From the NCBI GenBank assembly GCA_019694805.1, contig JAIBBG010000011.1, positions 1 through 64,000 of the forward strand: 64,000 bases of DNA. Reading direction: 5' to 3'. The position numbers and the translations under genes are program-made. The notes under the pieces were generated by a model. The model was given only the letters and a program-made list of their open reading frames with translations. It was not told the origin of the DNA and ran no database searches. Shown in pieces: positions 17,129-26,187 of this stretch. Each line of letters opens with the position of its first letter. Position 1 is the stretch's first letter. This stretch comes from Flavobacteriales bacterium. Its GTDB lineage: Bacteria > Bacteroidota > Bacteroidia > Flavobacteriales_D > Sanyastnellaceae.

Positions 17129-18852
17129 TCACCGGTCAGGACTGGACAGCATACATCAGGGAGTTTTTTCTATTCGATCCGAAAGCACCTTTCATCTTTA
17201 CGGTGAAGTCTTTCTGGGTCTTTTTTGCGTTAGTCCTTATCGTTGATTCATTTCTGCACCGAAAAAGAACACTGCGTCATGCCTTCCTTTTTCTTGCCAG
17301 TGTCTTTTTCTATTATAAAACCACGGGCTTCTTTTTTATCCTGCTCGTCTTCACCGCATGCTGGGATTTTTTCATCGGCAAAATCATTTATCGAACCAGA
17401 AGGAAGGGACCTAAAAAGGCATGGTTGGCAGCAAGTATTGTGATGAATCTTGGGGTACTATGTTATTTCAAGTACGCCTATTTTTTTACCGATATCTATA
17501 ACGCTGCCCTCAGCAAGCAGGCTCATGTCTTCAACTGGATGGCGCATTGGAGCAATGGTTTTTTCGGTACGCATTTCGAAGTCGATAAAATCATCCTGCC
17601 TATCGGTATTTCTTTTTTCACTTTTCAAAGCATCAGTTATACCATCGAGGTTTACCGCGGCACGCTTAAACCTGTGAAACAGTTTACAGATTTTGCTTTT
17701 TTCGTCACGTTTTTTCCTCAGCTTGTTGCCGGTCCCATTGTGCGATCTACCGACTTGATCCCACAGCTCTATAAAGAATATAGTTTATCGAAACAGGAAT
17801 GGGGACTTGCGGTGTTCTGGATCTTAAATGGTCTTGTAAAAAAAATTCTCCTTGCAGATTATATCGCAGTCAATTTCATCGATCGCGTTTTTGCCAATCC
17901 TGTTTCATATACTGGATTCGAAAACCTCATGGCCATTTATGGTTATAGCCTTCAGGTCTATGCAGATTTTTCCGGATATACCGACATGGCCATCGGTGTG
18001 GCATTGCTCATGGGTTTTCATTTGACCAAAAACTTTGACTCACCATACAAAGCCATCAATGTGAGTGATTTCTGGCGACGTTGGCATATGTCTCTTTCCA
18101 ACTGGCTGAGGGATTATCTCTATATTCCATTGGGTGGAAATAAAGGCGGAAGCATTGGCTCCATTATCGTGATGACCATCATCATGTTGGTCGTGGCGGG
18201 ATTGGCGGGTTCTTGGATGGTCTTGGCCATAAGTGCATTGGTAGTGGGGGCATGCCTCATTCTTGCCCAATTTGTGAAAGCCTTTTCAACTTGGGTAACC
18301 ACCAATCTCAACCTGATGATCACCATGGTGATTGGCGGTCTCTGGCACGGCGCTTCATGGAACTTCATCATCTGGGGCGCGCTCAATGGTTTTGCATTGG
18401 TCTTCTACAAACTCTGGAAAAAAATCAGCCCATGGGAAAAACACAAATCGAAATGGCTGATTCGCGCCTGGGCAATTTTCCTCACATTTTCCTTTATCAC
18501 ATTCACCAGGGTTTGGTTCAGAGCCGGTAGCAACACGTCATGGGATGGCCTCAATGAAACCCACGATATCGGATCGGAATTTTTATCCGCTACGACCATG
18601 CTTCAGCAGATTTTTTTCCACATGGACTGGTCTGTCGCCCCACTGGTCATCAGTAGTTATCTCAGTGTGTTTCTGGTCATATTGTTCGGTATGATCATCC
18701 ACTGGCTTCCTTCCAGTTTGAAGGAAAAATACCGGTCGAAATTTGCCTCACTGCCTATTCCAGTGATCGCCTTGATTTGTCTTGTTACGATCTTCTTGGC
18801 ATACCAGGTCATGTCAGCCGATATGCATCCATTCATCTACTTCCAGTTCTGA
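17125..18852 (+). CDS. MBOAT-family O-acyltransferase (AlgI/DltB/PatA type)
   Basis: 575-residue polytopic acyltransferase. Diagnostic motifs: ILPIGISFFTFQSISYTIEVYRG, FFPQLVAGPIVR, ADFSGYTDMAIGVALLMG, SDFWRRWHMSLSNWLRDYLYIPLGGN and GGLWHGASWNFIIWGALNG, which carries the catalytic His. It transfers acyl groups across the inner membrane to exported polysaccharides. Family members are usually ~470-500 residues; here two extra hydrophobic segments (~350-395) lie between the GGN and WHG motifs. No SGNH-type partner (AlgJ/X, DltD-like) is adjacent. Starts within an ATGA overlap with the methyltransferase. Confidence 0.93.
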   Translation: MITGQDWTAYIREFFLFDPKAPFIFTVKSFWVFFALVLIVDSFLHRKRTLRHAFLFLASVFFYYKTTGFFFILLVFTACWDFFIGKIIYRTRRKGPKKAWLAASIVMNLGVLCYFKYAYFFTDIYNAALSKQAHVFNWMAHWSNGFFGTHFEVDKIILPIGISFFTFQSISYTIEVYRGTLKPVKQFTDFAFFVTFFPQLVAGPIVRSTDLIPQLYKEYSLSKQEWGLAVFWILNGLVKKILLADYIAVNFIDRVFANPVSYTGFENLMAIYGYSLQVYADFSGYTDMAIGVALLMGFHLTKNFDSPYKAINVSDFWRRWHMSLSNWLRDYLYIPLGGNKGGSIGSIIVMTIIMLVVAGLAGSWMVLAISALVVGACLILAQFVKAFSTWVTTNLNLMITMVIGGLWHGASWNFIIWGALNGFALVFYKLWKKISPWEKHKSKWLIRAWAIFLTFSFITFTRVWFRAGSNTSWDGLNETHDIGSEFLSATTMLQQIFFHMDWSVAPLVISSYLSVFLVILFGMIIHWLPSSLKEKYRSKFASLPIPVIALICLVTIFLAYQVMSADMHPFIYFQF

Positions 18853-19013
18853 TTCGGTTGCCCCTAACTTTCTGTATGCACAAGTGAAAACTCTGGCCGA
18901 GGGATGATTCCCTGCATACGTTTTGTTCATTACGTTGAAAACCCGCATGGAATGTGGATTTGTTGCTTGAATTTTTCAGTAATTTATGACATGAATCAAG
19001 GCGCCTGATCAAC

Positions 19014-19021
19014 TAAGTTTG
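19014..19021 (+). promoter_or_regulatory. Possible Bacteroidota -7 promoter element
   Basis: TAAGTTTG matches the -7 consensus TAnnTTTG. No clear -33 TTTG lies at the right distance. If used, transcription would start near 19028, favouring the ATG at 19066 for the aminotransferase. Confidence 0.3.
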
Positions 19022-19065
19022 CACCGCCGCAGAAATCAATGAAATTTCTAGTGCGGCATGATGAA

Positions 19066-20286
19066 ATGGAACAAGCATTGAAGAAAAAAACCGGCAGCGT
19101 TTCAAACCTGCTGAGCCAGTTGAATGAATCAGCTACACTGGCCATGGCTCGCAAAAGCCGTGAACTGGCACAACAGGGAGTTGATGTAGTGAGCCTTTCT
19201 TTAGGAGAACCCGATTTTGATACGCCTGACTTTATCAAAAACGCTGCAAAAGATGCATTGGATAAAAACATCACCCACTATCCTCCGGTGAATGGAATTT
19301 TGGATGTCCGCAAAGCCATCGCTGAAAAATTCCGCCGTGATAATGGCCTTGATTATACTGCAGACAATATTGTGGTGTCTACCGGTGCAAAACAGGCTAT
19401 TGCCAACACTGTTTACGCTTTGGTCAACCCAGGTGATGAAGTGATCATGCCAAGCCCTTTTTGGGTGAGCTATGCAGAGTTGGTCAAACTTGCTGGTGGT
19501 ATTCCAGTGATGATCAACGCTACGGTGGAGAATGATTTTAAAATCACACCGGATCAACTGAAAGGAGCAATCCATGAAAAAACCAAATTGATCATTTACA
19601 GCTCGCCGTGCAATCCCACCGGTTCTGTATACAGCAAATCTGAACTGCAGGCTTTCGCAGATGTGATCCTTGCGAAAGAAGAATTGTATGTGATCAGTGA
19701 CGAGATCTATGAACTGATCAATTTCAACGGTAAAACAGAAAGCATTGCTTCGATTCCGGGCATGTCTGATAGAACAATCACAGTAAATGGCGTGTCTAAA
19801 GCATTTGCTATGACGGGTTGGCGTATCGGCTACATCGGCGCGCCAAAATGGATTGCCGAAGCGTGCAATAAAATGCAAGGCCAAATTACCAGTGGAGCAA
19901 ATAGCATTGCACAAATGGCCACGAAAGCAGCTGTCGAAGCTGATCCTGCCGTGGTGAAACCCATGATCGAAACCTTTCACAAACGCCGTGATCTCGTACA
20001 TGGTTTGCTCAAAGAAATTCCTGGCGTGGTAACAAATTTGCCGGAAGGTGCTTTTTACTTTTTCCCAGATGTATCTTCTTATTTTGGGAAAACAGATGGT
20101 CAAGTTACCATCCAAAATGCCACTGATCTCAGCGAGTATCTTCTGGAAAAGGAACATGTCGCCGTCGTTACAGGTGAAGCTTTTGGTGATGCCAATTGTA
20201 TCCGCATTTCATACGCCGCCAGCGAAGAAGTGTTGAGAGAAGCTTTGAAAAGAATCAAAAACGGACTCGCCCGTTTGCACGCATAA
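19066..20286 (+). CDS. Pyridoxal-phosphate aminotransferase class I (AspC-like)
   Basis: Cytoplasmic aminotransferase, 406 residues from ATG 19066; an ATG at 19039 would add nine. Conserved elements: LSLGEPDFDTPDFI, the STGAKQAI loop, SSPCNPTGSVYS, SDEIYEL with the PLP-binding Asp and Tyr, and SKAFAMTGWRIGYIG with the Schiff-base Lys. It is closest to the aspartate or aromatic aminotransferase group of fold type I. Exact substrate uncertain. It is separated by three bases from the heptose kinase gene and heads a long plus-strand run of core genes. Confidence 0.93.
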   Translation: MEQALKKKTGSVSNLLSQLNESATLAMARKSRELAQQGVDVVSLSLGEPDFDTPDFIKNAAKDALDKNITHYPPVNGILDVRKAIAEKFRRDNGLDYTADNIVVSTGAKQAIANTVYALVNPGDEVIMPSPFWVSYAELVKLAGGIPVMINATVENDFKITPDQLKGAIHEKTKLIIYSSPCNPTGSVYSKSELQAFADVILAKEELYVISDEIYELINFNGKTESIASIPGMSDRTITVNGVSKAFAMTGWRIGYIGAPKWIAEACNKMQGQITSGANSIAQMATKAAVEADPAVVKPMIETFHKRRDLVHGLLKEIPGVVTNLPEGAFYFFPDVSSYFGKTDGQVTIQNATDLSEYLLEKEHVAVVTGEAFGDANCIRISYAASEEVLREALKRIKNGLARLHA

Positions 20287-20289
20287 ACA

Positions 20290-21303
20290 ATGAACAGAGA
20301 AGAGATACAGCAGCTATTTCAAAAATTCAATTCACTCACCGCATTGATTGTAGGTGATGTAATGATCGATGCATATTATTGGGGAAAAGTAGAACGTATC
20401 TCTCCTGAAGCACCTGTTCCTGTGGTTCAGGTGAATAAAAAGGAAAATCGCCTTGGTGGTGCTGCCAACGTTGCTCTTAACGTCAAGAGTCTTGGTGCTA
20501 AAGCCATCATTTGTTCCGTGGTGGGTGATGGGAGCAAAGGCGATATTTTCAGAACAACGCTTAAAGAGAATCAATTCACGACCGAAGGTATTATCGACTC
20601 TCCGGAAAGAATGACCACGGTGAAAACACGCGTCATCAGTCAGGGGCATCATCTCTTGCGCGTGGATGAAGAAATAACGACTCCACTTTCAGCCACAGAT
20701 GAAAGACATCTCCTGGATTGTATTCGCGGAATACTCAACCGACAAAAAGTGGATGTGATCATTTTTGAAGATTACAACAAAGGTGTACTCACAGAAAAAG
20801 TCATCACTACAGTAATCGGTTGGGCTCAGGAGAAAAATATTCCAACTACGGTTGATCCGAAGAAGGATAACTTCTTCGCTTATCGTGGTGTTACTCTTTT
20901 CAAACCCAATCTCAAAGAACTGCGTGAAGGTTTGAAGATCGATTTTGATAAAAATAATTTTGATCAACTGAAACACGCCATCAATAATCTCCAGGAAAAA
21001 ATCGGTAATCAAATCACCATGGTCACGCTATCTGAACTCGGTGTGATGTCGGCCGATGCCAAAGGATATTACCATGAAAAGGCGCACCCACGCGAAATTC
21101 TTGATGTAAGTGGTGCCGGCGATACCGTGATAGGTGTTGCATCGCTTGCACTGGCTGCTGGTGCGGATACACATTCTTTTACCTCACTCGCCAATCTCGC
21201 GGGTGGCTTGGTTTGTGAAAAAGTGGGCGTGGTTCCCGTAGATAAGGAACAACTTCTTGCTGAAGCAGGAAATCAAATTTCATCCGAACAATTAAGCATC
21301 TGA
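20290..21303 (+). CDS. rfaE1: D-glycero-beta-D-manno-heptose-7-phosphate kinase (RfaE1/HldA-like)
   Basis: 337-residue PfkB/ribokinase-family sugar kinase. The N-terminal GDVMIDAYYWGKVERISPEAPVPVV and LGGAANVALNVKSLGA are typical of the HldE kinase domain; DVSGAGDTVIGVASLALAAG holds the catalytic Asp and anion hole. It lacks the C-terminal cytidylyltransferase domain of bifunctional HldE, so this is the kinase half only. It would act in ADP-heptose synthesis for LPS core. No adenylyltransferase partner is seen in the window. Confidence 0.87.
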   Translation: MNREEIQQLFQKFNSLTALIVGDVMIDAYYWGKVERISPEAPVPVVQVNKKENRLGGAANVALNVKSLGAKAIICSVVGDGSKGDIFRTTLKENQFTTEGIIDSPERMTTVKTRVISQGHHLLRVDEEITTPLSATDERHLLDCIRGILNRQKVDVIIFEDYNKGVLTEKVITTVIGWAQEKNIPTTVDPKKDNFFAYRGVTLFKPNLKELREGLKIDFDKNNFDQLKHAINNLQEKIGNQITMVTLSELGVMSADAKGYYHEKAHPREILDVSGAGDTVIGVASLALAAGADTHSFTSLANLAGGLVCEKVGVVPVDKEQLLAEAGNQISSEQLSI

Positions 21304-21304
21304 T

Positions 21305-22051
21305 TTGTCTGTGTCAACAAGCGTGAAAGAAGTCAAACCATACTCCGAAGCGGAAGAAAAAAAGGAACAAGTAGCCAGAATGTTCAATAACATTTCCGGC
21401 TCTTACGATTTTCTCAACCACTTCTTTTCTCTCGGAATTGATATTCTGTGGAGGAAAAAGGCCATCCGTATTCTTAGAAAAGAAAGTCCAAAGACCTTGT
21501 TGGATGTGGCTACTGGCACTGGTGACTTTGCATTGGAAGCGTTGCGCATGAATGTCGGAGCTACAAAAATCATTGGCGTTGACATCAGTGAAGGCATGCT
21601 CGAAGTGGGTCGTAAAAAGGTCATAGCAAAAGGCTTGGAAAACATCCTTGAATTGAAACTCGGGGATTCTGAAAATCTTCCATTCGAAAAGGAAACTTTT
21701 GATGGATGTATGGTGGCATTTGGTGTTCGAAATTTCCAGGATCTGGATAAGGGTCTAACCGAAATGAACCGCGTGTTGAAACCGGGTTCATTGTGTGTTG
21801 TGCTCGAATTTTCGCAACCAACTGTTTTCCCAGTGAAACAATTGTTCAAGTTTTATTTCAAATACATCATGCCAACCATAGGCAGGTTGGTTTCTAAAGA
21901 CCGCAGAGCATACGAGTATCTTCCGGAAAGTGTTGAAGCTTTTCCATCAGGCATGAAGTTTATCAGTCGTATGGAAAAAGCTGGTTATCGTGAATGCCAA
22001 ATCATTTCTTTGTCGGGTGGAATTGCCAGCATCTACATCGGAAGAAAATGA
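21305..22051 (+). CDS. ubiE: Demethylmenaquinone methyltransferase (UbiE/MenG)
   Basis: 248 residues, SAM-dependent C-methyltransferase completing menaquinone. Family motifs: VARMFNNISGSYDFLNHFFSLG, LLDVATGTGDFALEA (motif I), VDISEGMLEVGR, MVAFGVRNFQDLDKGL and YLPESVEAFPSG. An in-frame stop at 21293-21295 leaves no ATG: initiation must be at TTG 21305 or GTG 21311. Its stop overlaps the start of aroA (ATGA). Confidence 0.95.
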   Translation: MSVSTSVKEVKPYSEAEEKKEQVARMFNNISGSYDFLNHFFSLGIDILWRKKAIRILRKESPKTLLDVATGTGDFALEALRMNVGATKIIGVDISEGMLEVGRKKVIAKGLENILELKLGDSENLPFEKETFDGCMVAFGVRNFQDLDKGLTEMNRVLKPGSLCVVLEFSQPTVFPVKQLFKFYFKYIMPTIGRLVSKDRRAYEYLPESVEAFPSGMKFISRMEKAGYRECQIISLSGGIASIYIGRK

Positions 22052-23340
22052 AGGTTGAAATTTTTCCCAGTGAATTACGTGGAAGTGTCGCTGCACCGGG
22101 CAGTAAGAGTATCGCTCAGCGCATGATTGCATGTGCATTGCTTGCACGTGGTGAATCTGTTATCAGCGAATATCCTGACAGCGACGATTGCAAAGCTGCG
22201 CTTGATATCGCACAATCTCTCGGCGCCATCATCGTTCAAAAGGGTTCTGTGGTAAGAATCAAAGGTGGTTTCCCTCATGCTTTTCTCGCGGGTATTCGCA
22301 ATCCAAAAGGTGAAATCAACTGTGGTGAATCCGGTTTGTCTGGTAGGATGTTTATTCCTGTTGCGGCTCTGCACGATCAGCCTATCGTGGTGAATGGTCA
22401 TGGTTCCTTGATGAAAAGGTCCTTCAAAATGTTCGAATCCATTTTGCCACAGCTCGGCGTTGAAGTGGAATCGCGTGATGGATTTCTTCCATTGCAGGTT
22501 AAAGGGCCTATTGTTCCCGGTGAAGTTCATGTGGATGGCTCTATATCATCTCAATTTCTCACAGGATTATTGATTGCACTACCGCGCGCAGGAGGCAATT
22601 CTGTGGTTCACGTCACGGACCTTAAAAGCAAACCGTACATCAGCATGACCTTGCAGGTGATGGAAAAATTTGGTGTGAAAATTCAAACTCATCAGCTGGA
22701 AAAATTTGTCGTAGAAAACGCTTTGTATACACCTCAGGAACTTACTGTTCCCGGCGATTGGAGCGGTGCGGCCTTCTTGCTTGTTGCGGCAGCATTGTGT
22801 GCGGAAGATGGTTTACTCATCTCGAACATCGATCATCAAATCACCCAGGCCGATAGCGCTGTGCTGGATGTACTGCGTATGGCTGGTGTGAAGATGGAAG
22901 TCATGCCGGATGCCGTCCGTGTTTTTGCCTCTGATATTTCTGCTTTTGAATTTGATGCGAATGAATGTCCTGATCTATTTCCTCCACTTGCTGCACTTGC
23001 TGCATTTGCCGATGGTGTAAGCACAATCTATGGTGTGAAGAGACTCATACACAAGGAAAGTAATCGTGGCAAGACATTACAACAGGAATTCGCCAAAGCC
23101 AATATTCGTATCGTGTTGCGTGATGATGAAATGAAAATTTATCCGGCACCTGTGCGTCGTGCTGAGATCAACGCACATCAGGATCATCGCATCGCTATGG
23201 CTGCAACCATTCTCGGACTCGCGGGGAGCAGAATGACGATTCGCGGTGCTGAATGTGTTTCAAAATCCTTCCCTGCTTTTTTTGAGATTGTTGCTAAATT
23301 GCAGGGTAAAGTGCAAACTACTGCCCATGTCAGCCATTGA
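22048..23340 (+). CDS. aroA: 3-phosphoshikimate 1-carboxyvinyltransferase (EPSP synthase)
   Basis: 430 residues from ATG 22048, overlapping the ubiE stop. Catalyses the EPSP step of the shikimate pathway. Motifs: VAAPGSKSIAQR (PEP/shikimate-3-phosphate binding), NCGESGLSGRMF (the Bacteroidota-type variant of the GNAGTAMR loop), DGSISSQFLTGLL, ESNRGKTL and the C-terminal DHRIAMA. The extension upstream to 21994 is in ubiE and is not the real start. Its 3' end overlaps the next gene by 14 bases. Confidence 0.95.
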   Translation: MKVEIFPSELRGSVAAPGSKSIAQRMIACALLARGESVISEYPDSDDCKAALDIAQSLGAIIVQKGSVVRIKGGFPHAFLAGIRNPKGEINCGESGLSGRMFIPVAALHDQPIVVNGHGSLMKRSFKMFESILPQLGVEVESRDGFLPLQVKGPIVPGEVHVDGSISSQFLTGLLIALPRAGGNSVVHVTDLKSKPYISMTLQVMEKFGVKIQTHQLEKFVVENALYTPQELTVPGDWSGAAFLLVAAALCAEDGLLISNIDHQITQADSAVLDVLRMAGVKMEVMPDAVRVFASDISAFEFDANECPDLFPPLAALAAFADGVSTIYGVKRLIHKESNRGKTLQQEFAKANIRIVLRDDEMKIYPAPVRRAEINAHQDHRIAMAATILGLAGSRMTIRGAECVSKSFPAFFEIVAKLQGKVQTTAHVSH

Positions 23341-25060
23341 ACGATCGTTCAAATCCATTTTGTTGTGTGGTTTACTGCTGGTCTTTTTTTCTTGTGAAAA
23401 GAAGAAAGAAGACTTGTCGTGGAAATTGTTGACGCAACCTCTTTCAACATGGACCCATACACATACTTCAGAAAACAAAAGGGATTCAGCACGTTCTGAT
23501 TGGGACAAAACACATTGGGAAACTTTCATCACCATCGAAGGTGATTCCGTGCCGAAAAACCTTTTCTTTTTCGCACCGGATACCCTGGATTTTGAATTGT
23601 TGCTCAATGGACGAATGATCATGATGACGAATGGTCAGGGCGCTATTTGGCCTGGTGTTATTCATGATGATGAAATACCCATTTATTCTTGGAGTAAAAG
23701 CTGCAGACCATTCAAGATAGATCGGGATCTGTGGCAAAAAAATCTGAAGAAGGGCTCTAACAAACTTCTCCTGAAAATTAAAACAGCTCCTGTCGATTTA
23801 AGTTTTGCAACGCAATGTGGTATTTACATACCTGCAACTCCCGGTGAAAAGGATGTCTTGACATTTCATCATGACCATTATGATGGAGGGCAGCTACCGG
23901 CGGTGTTCATTCAAGTGCATGAAACCTTACTCAAACAAAAAGAAAAGACCGCCGCAACATTTTCTCTAAAATGCCAACAAAGCCATGGTGATTGTGAACC
24001 CATAGAACGAGAGATTGATATCGGTATTCGTGGATTTTCTTCAGCGCTTTTTCCGAAAAAACAATACAGTATAAAAATCAGTGGTGATACTTTAAAAAAG
24101 GAGAAAGTTTCATTTCTGGGTATGCATGCTTCTTCTAAATGGATACTCCAAGGACCTTATTCAGATCCATCTCTCATCAGGAATCCATTGGCTTACGAGT
24201 TGTGGCGACAAATGGGATACCATGCACCTCAAAGCAGGTATGTGGAATTGGTGATGAATGGTGTCTATCAGGGAATTTATCTGTTGATGGAAAGAAATGA
24301 AATTGGCCCGGCCCGTTTGGATTTGAATACTCGCGAACCAGGGAGTGATGCATTTCTCATTCAACTCAATCGTCCTGATCAAACTGATGACATGGTGGTT
24401 GCGGGCGGCATGCAATTCATCGTAGATGATCCGCCTGGCATCGTTGTAGACAGTCTATATTTGAAAAAGATCAAAATGGCGATGGAGGAATTCATCGCCG
24501 CAACCCAAGATCCGGAACTCAAAGGCGGCAATGTCAATTGGAATTCGTGGGCTGATTTTTTCATCATGCAGGAACTCTCGAAAAATTCGGATGCGTATTT
24601 GGTGAGTACCTTTTTACACCGCGGCAATTCTTCAAATCAATCGCCTCTGAATGCTGGACCTGTTTGGGATTTCGATATCGCTTTCGGCGGATCTCAAATC
24701 ATGAATTGTGATAAGCCGGATGGATTCGTTGCTGAATTTTCCGGTCAAGCCGCAGCCTTATTCAAGCATTTGTTTCAGCATCCAAAATTCAGAGCTTTGA
24801 TGAATGAACGTTACGCCATGTGGAGAAATACAGTTTTGTCTGACGCAAATCTCAACCATACCATAGACTCCATTTCTTCTCTTCTCGACCCGGAAGCACG
24901 GAACAGAAATTTTCACCGTTTTCCGGTATTTGGACTGAATAAATTCCTTACACATCCTGCTCCGGTAAAGGATTACGCAACGGAATTGACCAATTTGAAA
25001 CAATGGCTGCAAATGCGCACACAATGGTTGGATACACATCTCACCGTGAATGGAAATTAG
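23327..25060 (+). CDS. CotH-kinase family lipoprotein
   Basis: 577 residues from ATG 23327. A lipoprotein signal is present: a hydrophobic LLCGLLLVFFSC with the cysteine followed by charged residues. The CotH domain spans ~210-560, with GIRGFSSALFPKKQYSI, SSKWILQGPYSD, LIRNPLAYELW, NGVYQGIYLLMER, the catalytic-type FLIQLNRPDQTDD and GPVWDFDIAFGG. CotH proteins are atypical protein kinases; bacterial outer-surface relatives may act on surface proteins. The N-terminal ~200 residues are unassigned. It overlaps aroA by 14 bases, so is probably co-transcribed with it. Confidence 0.85.
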   Translation: MSAIERSFKSILLCGLLLVFFSCEKKKEDLSWKLLTQPLSTWTHTHTSENKRDSARSDWDKTHWETFITIEGDSVPKNLFFFAPDTLDFELLLNGRMIMMTNGQGAIWPGVIHDDEIPIYSWSKSCRPFKIDRDLWQKNLKKGSNKLLLKIKTAPVDLSFATQCGIYIPATPGEKDVLTFHHDHYDGGQLPAVFIQVHETLLKQKEKTAATFSLKCQQSHGDCEPIEREIDIGIRGFSSALFPKKQYSIKISGDTLKKEKVSFLGMHASSKWILQGPYSDPSLIRNPLAYELWRQMGYHAPQSRYVELVMNGVYQGIYLLMERNEIGPARLDLNTREPGSDAFLIQLNRPDQTDDMVVAGGMQFIVDDPPGIVVDSLYLKKIKMAMEEFIAATQDPELKGGNVNWNSWADFFIMQELSKNSDAYLVSTFLHRGNSSNQSPLNAGPVWDFDIAFGGSQIMNCDKPDGFVAEFSGQAAALFKHLFQHPKFRALMNERYAMWRNTVLSDANLNHTIDSISSLLDPEARNRNFHRFPVFGLNKFLTHPAPVKDYATELTNLKQWLQMRTQWLDTHLTVNGN

Positions 25061-25149
25061 GGTAAAATCACCATTGGCTGTCTTAACACTGATATATTCG
25101 CCCATCAGAATGCGGTCAGCCCTTACTGATCCAAATTTATTTTATCCTC

Positions 25150-26178
25150 ATGCAATTCACAGCAACGCAGATCGCCGCTATGCTTGGCGGAAATGTGGAA
25201 GGTAATCCTGACACCATTGTGAGTAGTTTATCCAAAATCGAAGAAGGTAAACCTGGTACACTCACCTTTCTTGCTAATCCGAAATACACGGAATTCATCT
25301 ATGCAACTGGTGCTTCAATTGCTATTGTGTCGGATGACTTTACTCCGGAAAAATCGCTACCGCCATCACTCACGTTGATTCGTGTGAAAGATGCTTACGG
25401 AAGTTTCGCAAAACTCCTGGAAGCATATAACCAATTGCGGAAACCCAAACCTGGTATTGATGATAAAGCTGCCATAAGTGCTTCCGCGAAAATTGGAGCG
25501 GGTGTATACATCGGTGCTTTTTGTTACATCGGCGAAGGGGCCGTAATCGGCGAAGGTGTTTACATCTATCCGAATTCATACATCGGCGATGGAACAAGGG
25601 TAGGTGATCATTCTGTTGTGTATGCCGGAGTGCGTGTTTATGCCGATTGTGTGATCGGTAATCACTGCACGCTGCATAGCGGTGTCATCATCGGCGGAGA
25701 TGGATTCGGTTTTTCACCCAATAGTGAAAACAATTACGCCAAAGTTCCTCAAATCGGAAATGTGATCATGGAAGATCACGTGGAAGTCGGTTCTAATACT
25801 ACGATAGATCGTGCGACTTTGGGTTCAACCATTATTCGCCGCGGCGTGAAATTGGATAACCTCATTCAAATTGCACACAATGTTGAAATTGGGGAGAACA
25901 CGGTAATCGCCGCTCAAACCGGCGTGGCCGGATCTACTCGAATCGGTAAAAATTGTATGATCGGCGGACAAGTTGGTATCGTTGGACACCTCAACATTGC
26001 CGATGGAACCAAAATCGCTGCGCAAAGTGGAGTTGGTCATGATATCAAAGAACCCAATACCATTATTCAAGGTTCTCCTGCTTTTGCCATTATGGATTAT
26101 AAGAAATCTTATGTGGGCTTCAGAAAACTTCCGGAACTCATGCAGCAGTTACAAGAATTACAAAAGAAAAATTCATAA
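25150..26178 (+). CDS. lpxD: UDP-3-O-(3-hydroxyacyl)glucosamine N-acyltransferase (LpxD)
   Basis: 342 residues, third step of lipid A synthesis, cytoplasmic. The N-terminal uridine-binding domain includes LSKIEEGKPGTLTFLANPKYTEFI. Left-handed beta-helix hexapeptide repeats run from ~105 to 300 (IGAGVYIGAFCYIGEGAVIGEG and on), with the catalytic His in IQIAHNVEIGENT (~239). The C-terminal helix is MQQLQELQKK. Full family length. ATG at 25150 preceded by an 89-base gap after the CotH gene. Confidence 0.96.
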   Translation: MQFTATQIAAMLGGNVEGNPDTIVSSLSKIEEGKPGTLTFLANPKYTEFIYATGASIAIVSDDFTPEKSLPPSLTLIRVKDAYGSFAKLLEAYNQLRKPKPGIDDKAAISASAKIGAGVYIGAFCYIGEGAVIGEGVYIYPNSYIGDGTRVGDHSVVYAGVRVYADCVIGNHCTLHSGVIIGGDGFGFSPNSENNYAKVPQIGNVIMEDHVEVGSNTTIDRATLGSTIIRRGVKLDNLIQIAHNVEIGENTVIAAQTGVAGSTRIGKNCMIGGQVGIVGHLNIADGTKIAAQSGVGHDIKEPNTIIQGSPAFAIMDYKKSYVGFRKLPELMQQLQELQKKNS

Positions 26179-26187
26179 TCCGCTGAT

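Noticed and set aside
19201..20157. Long open frame on the minus strand inside the aminotransferase gene
   Set aside because: It is antisense to a clearly conserved coding sequence, its translation has no recognisable family features, and it arises from codon bias of the plus-strand gene.
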